Of a stretch of 64,000 nt of DNA, positions 58,018 to 64,000 are shown piece after piece. The translations under genes and the position numbers were made by a program. Source of the stretch: Vulcanimicrobiota bacterium. Its GTDB lineage: Bacteria; Vulcanimicrobiota; Xenobia; Xenobiales; JADMJV01. The stretch is taken from NCBI GenBank assembly GCA_017307785.1, contig JAFKGI010000029.1:36007-100006 (forward strand), in the 5' to 3' direction. Each line of letters opens with the position of its first letter. Within the stretch, counting starts at the first letter, position 1. The notes under the pieces are model-generated. The model had not been told where the DNA came from. It saw only the letters and a program-made list of their open reading frames with translations, and did not search any database.

Positions 58018-60951
58018 ATGGCCTCACAGCTTGCCCACCAGGTGGATTGGGTCTCGCTCAGCCGGAAAGTATCCCGGCAATGTCGAGAAGTCCTTGGCGT
58101 CCGATTGGCGGCCGAGGAGCTTTGTCGCTTGCTCAGCGAGGAGGCCGGGCTGCTGGGGGGTCGTCTCCATCTGACCAGCGAGTTCGAGACCATCGTCGTC
58201 CAGCACGGCAAAGCCGAAGAGCATTCGGTCACCATCGAGGTGGAGACGCCGGCCGGGCGGGGCAGCCTGGAGCTGTGGCCCCGTCAGGCCGAACAAAGCG
58301 GAGCCCCCACCTATGTCGGCTTCGAGGCTCTCATTCAGTGGATGGTCACCGACTGGTTTCGCCGCCTGGAGGTTACTTTTGGAGCGGGAGCCGGCGGCGA
58401 GGAGTCGCTGGTGCAGTTGGGCTCGGCCCTGGCCGGCGCCCACCAGCTCGAGCAGTTGCTGCAGATGGTTCTGCAGACCTACGTGCGCGTTTCCCAGGCG
58501 CGCGGGGGCTCGATTCAGCTGATCGAGGGTGGTTGGGAAACCGCCAGCCGCTCTCTGGGCTGCGAAACTCCCCGGAGCCTCACCATTTCTCTGGTGCGCC
58601 ATCAACAGGTCAAGGCGCTGGTCACGCTCTTTTTCGAGCCGGGTGACATTCTGCTGGAAAGTCGTCTGAATTTGCTTTTCGCGCTGGCCAAGCAGGCGGC
58701 GCTGGCCATCGACAACATGCTCAATCACGAGCGGGAGCAAGAACAGGCGCGCGAAGCGCAGATTCTCTACAATGCGGCTCGCTCCATCGACGAAGGTCAG
58801 GACCTGGAAGAAGTGCTGGAGCAGTCGGCCGCCGCTCTGGCGCGCGTCGCCGATGTGCGCCGTTGCCTCATTCTGCTGCGCGATCAGCAGCGGACCTATT
58901 TCTCGGTGGTGGCGGCCACGGGCCTGTCCCCCGATCAAGAAGAGTTTTTCGCGGCTTTCCGCCTGACTCTGTCGCAGTTTCCCGATCACATGCGCAAACT
59001 TCTGACCGAGGGCGAGTCGCTGAGCTCCGGGGAGTTCGATTTGCGGGAGTCGGCGCTGGGCCGGCTTTGTTCGTTGATGCCGGGTGCCGGCTTCCTGTTG
59101 GTGCCGCTGCTGGTCAAGGATCGCGTCATCGGCCTGATCTATCTGGACGACCCGCGCGGCGACGCCCAGATCAGCGAGGCCGCTCGGCGCATGATTTTGA
59201 CTCTCTCGTTTCAGGTCGGTAACGCCATCCAGCGAGCCACTCTGCTGAACCAGCTTCAGGAGAACCTGGGCCCTCTGCGCGCCCTCTACCAGGTGTCCAC
59301 GGCCATCACCGGCACGCTCAGTCTGAACAAAGTGGTCAAACTCATTGTGGAACAGGCGGTCGAGTTGCTCGAACATTCCGCCTGTGCGCTACTGGTGCTG
59401 GACGAGATGGGGGAAGGTTTCCGCCTGGAGACCAGTGTGGGCTTGAGCGACGAGTTGCTGGAGCCGGCTCTGCAGGCTCGCATGGCCCGGGTGGCCGTGG
59501 AACGCAAGAAAGCCACCGCCCTTTACCTGGAGAAAGACCCGGAAGCTCTCGAGTTCGAGGGCGTGCTCAAAAGGGCCAGTTTCGGCGGTCTGCTGACGGT
59601 TCCGCTGGTGGCGCGCAAGAAGATGGTGGGCGTGCTGAATTGCTTCGTGCAGCCCAGCATGCGCTTCCGCCAGCAAGAGATCCGCTTCTTGCGGGGCTTT
59701 GCCAATCAGGCCGCCATCGCCGTGGAAAACGCTCGTCTGCACGGCCTGGTGCGCTTCAAAATGGGCGAGTTGGGCACGCTGTTTGAGGTCAGTAAGGCCA
59801 TTACGTCCACCCTTCAGTTGGACCGCGTGCTGGAAGAAATCGTGCGCCACGTGCGCGACATTCTGCGCGCCGACGCCTGCTCGCTGATGCTTCTGGAGTC
59901 CAACTACCTGGTGCTCAAGACTTCGGAGGGGTTGGTCAAGTCGCAGTATTACCGACCGATTCCGCTGGGCGCGGGCGTGGCCGGCACGGCCGCCAAGACC
60001 GGTCAGCCGACCGTGGTCCTGGACCAGGAAGATGGTCACGCCAACGAGTTTCCTTCCAAGGTGCGCGAGCAGGGACTGAAAACGATTCTGTGCGTTCCGG
60101 TGGAGACGCGAGGTCGAGTGATCGGCCTGATCAACGTTTATTTCCGAGAATTGATGACCCACACTCCCGCCCAGGTGAACCTGCTCATTGCGTTGGGAAG
60201 CCAGGCCGCCGTGGCCATTGAGAACGCCCGCCTCTACGCCGAGAAGCAGCGCGTCACCGAGTTGCTGCACACGGCGCTGATTCCCAAAGAGAAGCTGGGC
60301 TTTCAGGGAGTCCAGGTGGGCCACCGCTTCATCCCTTCGATGGACCTTTCCGGCGACTACTACGATCTGATTCCGCTGGACAACGAGCGCTTTTTCCTGG
60401 TCATCGCCGACGTCTCCGGCAAAGGCCCGGACGCGGCCATTCAGGCTCTGCAGGCCAAGCACATTCTGGGCAGTTACGCGCTGGCCGGTTACGGCCCGGC
60501 CGCTTCTCTGCGCATGCTCAATCATCAGATTTCTCAGCACAGCTCCAGCAAGCAGATCACCGTGTTTTGCGCCCAGGCGGACATGACGCGGCGACAGCTG
60601 CGCTTTGCCTGCGCCGGCCACGAGCAGCCCCTGTTCATGCGTCCGGGAGTGGCCGAGCCGGAATTGCTGCGGGCCGAGGGCATTCTCATCGGAGCCATCG
60701 ACGATTACGAGTATCCGGAGCAGACGGTCGACCTTGAGGAGGGGAGCCTGGTGCTGCTCTACACCGACGGCATCACCGAAGCGCGCACGCCGCAGGGCGA
60801 GTTCTTCGGGCTTTCGCGCATCATGCAGGCCCTGGTGGCTCACGGCGACGGGCATCCCACCAAGCTGGTCAACGGTCTCTACAATAAGGTTCGCAAGTTT
60901 ACCCGCGAGAATATTACCGACGACTTCTCTCTCCTGGCGGTGCGCTTCTGA
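58018..60951 (+). CDS. Multi-GAF RsbU/SpoIIE-type PP2C phosphatase
   Basis: The ATG at 58018 has a GGAAGGA ribosome site and avoids an unlikely basic extension from 57931. The 977-residue product contains about four GAF domains (about 130-260, 265-420, 430-590 and 600-750; repeats such as LNKVVKLIVEQAVELLEHSA and LDRVLEEIVRHVRDILRADA). A short helix leads to a SpoIIE/PP2C domain: MDLSGDYYDLI, LVIADVSGKGPDAAI, FACAGHEQPLF, LLYTDGITEA and ITDDFSLLAVRF. Metal Asp residues are present. It probably dephosphorylates an anti-sigma-factor antagonist in response to ligands sensed by the GAFs. The substrate is not in this window. Confidence 0.9.
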   Translation: MASQLAHQVDWVSLSRKVSRQCREVLGVRLAAEELCRLLSEEAGLLGGRLHLTSEFETIVVQHGKAEEHSVTIEVETPAGRGSLELWPRQAEQSGAPTYVGFEALIQWMVTDWFRRLEVTFGAGAGGEESLVQLGSALAGAHQLEQLLQMVLQTYVRVSQARGGSIQLIEGGWETASRSLGCETPRSLTISLVRHQQVKALVTLFFEPGDILLESRLNLLFALAKQAALAIDNMLNHEREQEQAREAQILYNAARSIDEGQDLEEVLEQSAAALARVADVRRCLILLRDQQRTYFSVVAATGLSPDQEEFFAAFRLTLSQFPDHMRKLLTEGESLSSGEFDLRESALGRLCSLMPGAGFLLVPLLVKDRVIGLIYLDDPRGDAQISEAARRMILTLSFQVGNAIQRATLLNQLQENLGPLRALYQVSTAITGTLSLNKVVKLIVEQAVELLEHSACALLVLDEMGEGFRLETSVGLSDELLEPALQARMARVAVERKKATALYLEKDPEALEFEGVLKRASFGGLLTVPLVARKKMVGVLNCFVQPSMRFRQQEIRFLRGFANQAAIAVENARLHGLVRFKMGELGTLFEVSKAITSTLQLDRVLEEIVRHVRDILRADACSLMLLESNYLVLKTSEGLVKSQYYRPIPLGAGVAGTAAKTGQPTVVLDQEDGHANEFPSKVREQGLKTILCVPVETRGRVIGLINVYFRELMTHTPAQVNLLIALGSQAAVAIENARLYAEKQRVTELLHTALIPKEKLGFQGVQVGHRFIPSMDLSGDYYDLIPLDNERFFLVIADVSGKGPDAAIQALQAKHILGSYALAGYGPAASLRMLNHQISQHSSSKQITVFCAQADMTRRQLRFACAGHEQPLFMRPGVAEPELLRAEGILIGAIDDYEYPEQTVDLEEGSLVLLYTDGITEARTPQGEFFGLSRIMQALVAHGDGHPTKLVNGLYNKVRKFTRENITDDFSLLAVRF

Positions 60952-60962
60952 TTCGCTGGGTT

Positions 60963-62135
60963 TTGTTGATTCTAGTGTTGCTGGTAGCCGGTTGCGCTCA
61001 GCCCGATCCCAAGGACCGGCCGCTGCGCGTTTGGACCGCCTTCGAGGGTCCCGAACTGGCGGCGTTCCAGGGGCTGTGCGAAAAGTATGGCAAGCCGGTC
61101 AAGGTGCTGGGTGTTCCTTTCGAGGGCCTGAAAAACAAAGTGCTGGTGGCTACCCCGGCCGGTCAGGGTCCCGACGTGATCGTGGGACCGCAGGATTGGC
61201 TGGGCGTGTTTTCGGCGGCGGATTTGCTCGAGCCGCTGCCCGAGTCGCTGGTGGCGCCCCTCAAGAAAGAAGTGCTGCCGGTGGCCCTGGACGGGGTGAC
61301 CTACGAGGGCAAGGTGTATGCCTATCCGATTTTGCTGGACGGTCTGGCGCTGCTGCGCAACCCCGAACTGGCCCCGCGCGCTCCCAAGAGTATCGAGGAC
61401 TTGCGCGACTATGCCGTGGAGCTGCAGAAAGACGGCAAGATCAAGGGCTTCTACTACGATCTGCGCGAGCTCTATTTTTCCTGGCCGTTCTTTTCCGCCT
61501 GCGGTGCCAGCGTGTTCCGCCCGGGAGGCCTGGAGCCGGGCCTGACCGGTCCCGAAGGAGTGCAGGCCACGCAGTATCTGAAAAGCCTGCGCGATCAGAA
61601 ACTGATTCCGCTGGGCGCCCAGAACGACTTCGCCAAAAGCATGTTCCTGGACGGCAAGCTGGCCATGACCTTGAACGGCCCCTGGTTCCTGGGTGACATT
61701 CGCAAGCGTAAAACGCCTTACGTGATCGAGCCGGTGCCGCCCGGTTCCCATCCGGCCGCTTCCTTCATCGGCGTCAACGGTCTGATGGTCAACGGGCTCT
61801 CGCCCCGCAAGCAGGATGCCTTCCCCCTGATCGAGTTCCTGGGCAACAAGGATTGTCAGGTGACCATGTCTCTGGCCTCGGGCCGGCCTCCCGCGCGTCT
61901 CGACGCGCAGGCCGAGGTGGCCAAAGATCCGGTCACCGGCCCCGACATCGCCGCCTTCACCCGAGTGGTTCAGCAAGGGGTGGCCATGCCCAACCATCCG
62001 GCCGCCAACGCGGTCTGGGATCCCATGAAACAATCGGTGGAATTGATTACCAAGGGAGAGGTGCTGGACCCGGCCGGCGAGTTGCACAACGCGGACGAAG
62101 CGATTCGTCAAAAGATTCAGCGGATGGTGGACTGA
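60963..62135 (+). CDS. Sugar ABC transporter substrate-binding lipoprotein
   Basis: The product (about 390 residues) has a lipobox LVAGC, so it is a lipoprotein, followed by an extracytoplasmic MalE-like solute-binding protein: RVWTAFEGPELAAFQ, GPDVIVGPQDWLG, GKVYAYPILLDGLALL, MFLDGKLAMTLNGPWFLGDI and LIEFLGNKDCQV. It binds a sugar, probably an oligosaccharide. The start is uncertain: TTG at 60963 gives no positive charge at the N-terminus, while an ATT or CTG at 60948-60953, overlapping the previous stop, would add RW before the hydrophobic core. The permease gene overlaps its stop (TGATG). Confidence 0.88.
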   Translation: MLILVLLVAGCAQPDPKDRPLRVWTAFEGPELAAFQGLCEKYGKPVKVLGVPFEGLKNKVLVATPAGQGPDVIVGPQDWLGVFSAADLLEPLPESLVAPLKKEVLPVALDGVTYEGKVYAYPILLDGLALLRNPELAPRAPKSIEDLRDYAVELQKDGKIKGFYYDLRELYFSWPFFSACGASVFRPGGLEPGLTGPEGVQATQYLKSLRDQKLIPLGAQNDFAKSMFLDGKLAMTLNGPWFLGDIRKRKTPYVIEPVPPGSHPAASFIGVNGLMVNGLSPRKQDAFPLIEFLGNKDCQVTMSLASGRPPARLDAQAEVAKDPVTGPDIAAFTRVVQQGVAMPNHPAANAVWDPMKQSVELITKGEVLDPAGELHNADEAIRQKIQRMVD

Positions 62136-63040
62136 TGGAAGACAAGCGCAGCGGCATACTGCCCATGGTTTACATCGGACCGGCCCTGGTGCTGTTGACG
62201 GTGCTGTCCATGCTGCCCAACCTTTACTCCGTCTATCTGGCCTTTACCAACTACTCGCTCTTCCACTTCCGCGAGTTTTCGTTCGTGGGTCTGCACAATT
62301 TCGAACGGATTCTCTTTGGTCCCGAGATGCGCACCTTCGGTCGAGTCTTCGCCTGGACCATGGTTTGGGCGGGCCTGTCGGTCTTTTTCTCGATTGCGGT
62401 GGGTCTGATGCTGGCGCTGCCCCTCAACACCGAGGGGCTCAAGGGAGTCAACTTCTACCGCACTCTGTTCATCGTGCCCTGGGCAATCCCGGCCTTCATC
62501 TCGGTGTTGATGTGGAAAGGTCTGCTCAACAGCAGCGATCAGGGTGCTATCAACGCCATGCTGGGCCAGTTCAGCGTGCAGCCGATCCCCTTTTTGGACG
62601 ACCCCTGGTGGTCGCGCTTCTCGGTGCTGCTGGTCAACGTCTGGTTGGGCTATCCCTTTATGCTGACGGTGGCGCTGGGCGCTTTGCAGACCATTCCCAA
62701 GGACCTTTATGAGGCCTCCGGCCTGGACGGAGCCAGCGCCCGCAAGCAGTTCGTCTCGGTCACGCTGCCCATGCTGCGGCCCGCGCTGGTGCCCGTCATC
62801 GTCTCCAGCTTCGCCTTCAACTTCAACCAGTTCGCCACCATCTATCTGCTGACCGGCGGCGGTCCGCCGGTGGCCGGCAGCGATGCCGGCGCCACCGACA
62901 TTCTCATCACCACCTCCTACAGTCTGGCCTTCACCCAGTATCAGTATGGTCTGGCCTGCGCCTACGCGGTGCTCATCTTCTTGATCGTGGCTTCGCTGAG
63001 TTGGGCCAACTTCAACGCATCGGGGGCTTTTGAAGACTAA
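62135..63040 (+). CDS. Sugar ABC transporter permease (MalF-type)
   Basis: The ATG overlaps the previous stop. The 301-residue product has six or so membrane helices and the EAA-like loop EASGLDGASARKQFVSVTLPMLRPALVPVI that contacts the ATPase. FTNYSLFHFREFSFVGLHNFERIL and FNFNQFATIYLLTGGGPP are typical of MalF/UgpA-type permeases. It pairs with the next gene. No ATPase subunit is in the window; such transporters often share one. Confidence 0.92.
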   Translation: MEDKRSGILPMVYIGPALVLLTVLSMLPNLYSVYLAFTNYSLFHFREFSFVGLHNFERILFGPEMRTFGRVFAWTMVWAGLSVFFSIAVGLMLALPLNTEGLKGVNFYRTLFIVPWAIPAFISVLMWKGLLNSSDQGAINAMLGQFSVQPIPFLDDPWWSRFSVLLVNVWLGYPFMLTVALGALQTIPKDLYEASGLDGASARKQFVSVTLPMLRPALVPVIVSSFAFNFNQFATIYLLTGGGPPVAGSDAGATDILITTSYSLAFTQYQYGLACAYAVLIFLIVASLSWANFNASGAFED

Positions 63041-63873
63041 TGAAAGGCAAGCATCTTCTGGTCCACGTGTTCCTGCTCGGTTGCCTGTGCCTGACCCTGG
63101 CCCCGGCAGTGTTGGTGCTGCTGGCCTCTTTCCGCAGCGGCAACGACCTTTTCTCCCTGAGCCTGAGCGGCTTGAGCCTGGACAACTACCGCGATCTGCT
63201 GGCCACCAAGCCGTTTTTGCGCTGGATGGGCAATTCGCTGATCGTCTCGGTGCTCTCAGCCAGCGTGGCCCTGGTGGTCACCACCCTGGCCGGCTACGCT
63301 TTCGCCCGCTTTCGCTTTCCCGGCCGCAAGTACGGCCTGTTGCTCATGATTTTGCTGCAGATGTTCCCGGCCGGTATGGCCATGGTGGCCGTCTTCCGCG
63401 TGCTGCAGGTGATGGGTAATCTGACCGGCGGCGTCGTCGGCCTCAACAGCCTGATCGGTCTTTCGCTGGTGTATATCGGAGGTGGAATTCCTTTCAATAC
63501 CTGGATGATCAAGGGCTACATCGATTCGCTCCCCAAGGAGTTGGAGGAATCGGCCTATCTGGACGGTGCCACCCCCCACCAGACCTTCGCTCAGATCATC
63601 TTGCCGTTGTTGGGGCCGATCCTTTCGGTGGTGGCCGTCTTCAACTTCATCACTCCCTACTCGGACTTCGTTTTTCCGAGTGTGCTGATGCAAGAAGAGG
63701 AGCGCTACACTTTGGCGGTCGGGATGAAAAGCCTGATTTCCGGGAACTTCTCGGCCAACTGGGCGCTTTTCGCGGCAGCCTCAATTTTGGGGAGTATTCC
63801 GATCCTGGTCCTGTTTTTCTCGATTCAGCGCTTCCTGGCACAGGGGCTCACGCAAGGAGCGGTAAAAGGATAG
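63040..63873 (+). CDS. Sugar ABC transporter permease (MalG-type)
   Basis: The ATG overlaps the previous stop (TAATG). The 277-residue product has six membrane helices, the FRSGNDLF and NYRDLLATKPF start, and the EAA loop LEESAYLDGATPHQTFAQIILPLLGPI of MalG/UgpE-type permeases. It forms the channel with the MalF-type subunit. The following 64 bases lead into a new gene with its own ribosome site, so the transport operon may continue. Confidence 0.92.
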   Translation: MKGKHLLVHVFLLGCLCLTLAPAVLVLLASFRSGNDLFSLSLSGLSLDNYRDLLATKPFLRWMGNSLIVSVLSASVALVVTTLAGYAFARFRFPGRKYGLLLMILLQMFPAGMAMVAVFRVLQVMGNLTGGVVGLNSLIGLSLVYIGGGIPFNTWMIKGYIDSLPKELEESAYLDGATPHQTFAQIILPLLGPILSVVAVFNFITPYSDFVFPSVLMQEEERYTLAVGMKSLISGNFSANWALFAAASILGSIPILVLFFSIQRFLAQGLTQGAVKG

Positions 63874-63937
63874 GTTTGCTCCTACCAGGCTTCGGGCAAA
63901 TGAACTTCGCCTTCTAGGCACTAGAGGAGATAGAAAC

Positions 63938-64000
63938 TTGTTCAAGCACATCGCCCTGGGTGCAGCGTCCCTACTGCTGTTGACCGTTCCTGGTTGGGCC
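63938..64000 (+). CDS. 5' start of a secreted protein, cut by the window end
   Basis: A TTG start follows an AGAGGAGAT ribosome site. The 21 visible codons read FKHIALGAASLLLLTVPGWA after the first Met, a clear signal peptide with cleavage after GWA. The rest lies outside the window. The position after sugar permeases suggests an extracytoplasmic glycosidase or related protein, but this cannot be shown. Confidence 0.6.
   Translation, partial: MFKHIALGAASLLLLTVPGWA

Overview
The window is a gene-dense, high-GC bacterial chromosome segment with no rRNA, tRNA, insertion sequence, prophage or CRISPR array that I can see. The set of genes (MreCD/PBP2/RodA, lipoprotein and Sec signal peptides, complex I subunits, dnaG-rpoD, lexA, alr, lysS, pyruvate dehydrogenase) fits a diderm, respiring, rod-forming bacterium. 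Many genes overlap by 1-4 bases, and GTG/TTG starts are frequent. I cannot assign a phylum. A cyanobacterial-type acyl-ACP reductase homologue, paired FecR/CHASE2-cyclase genes and PEGA/TPR proteins suggest a lineage outside the best-studied phyla.

Layout. 1-3.6 kb: the tail of an unknown gene, then two convergent envelope-type proteins (TPR/PEGA-like/thioredoxin-like and proline-rich/PEGA) sharing a bidirectional terminator. 3.8-9.6 kb: a complete pyruvate dehydrogenase operon, aceE-aceF-lpd. 9.6-12.2 kb: a citrate synthase-like gene with a DUF385 protein, divergent from a second citrate synthase with a fused MerR-type helix-turn-helix; the gap between them carries two palindromes. 12.2-18.7 kb: a flavoprotein, an MFS/spermidine-synthase/TPR fusion, an exported methyltransferase, a HIT-DUF924 fusion and a tandem pseudopilin-like protein. 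18.7-22.8 kb: rluB-type gene, dnaG and rpoD.

22.8-28.7 kb: an apparent operon of four proteins of unknown pathway (coiled coil, unknown, AAA+ ATPase, Hsp90-type GHKL ATPase) followed by a hotdog thioesterase. 28.8-35.0 kb: a rod-shape operon in which a second, degenerate MreB is fused to MreC, followed by mreD, mrdA and mrdB. 35.0-39.7 kb: ankyrin membrane protein, YkgJ-type protein, alr and lysS. 39.7-43.4 kb: a four-gene operon with a class III aminotransferase, a START-like protein, an acyl-ACP-reductase-like enzyme that keeps the catalytic Cys, and an unassigned protein. 43.4-45.1 kb: ECF S component and small unknowns.

45.1-50.4 kb: nuoL-nuoM-nuoN. 50.4-56.4 kb: two FecR-domain proteins and two CHASE2-type cyclase proteins whose cyclase domains are degenerate in complementary ways, suggesting an obligate heterodimer. 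56.4-57.9 kb: a G-rich long-loop inverted repeat, two probable small genes downstream of lexA, and lexA with a good promoter and a nearby dyad. 58.0-64.0 kb: a multi-GAF RsbU-type phosphatase, a sugar ABC transporter (binding lipoprotein plus two permeases) and the start of another secreted protein.

The points most worth following up are the MreB-MreC fusion with a split degenerate MreB pair, the complementary cyclase pair, the aminotransferase/acyl-ACP-reductase operon, the AAA+/Hsp90-like operon and the lexA-linked small genes. All function calls are from reading sequence motifs by eye; no database search was run.
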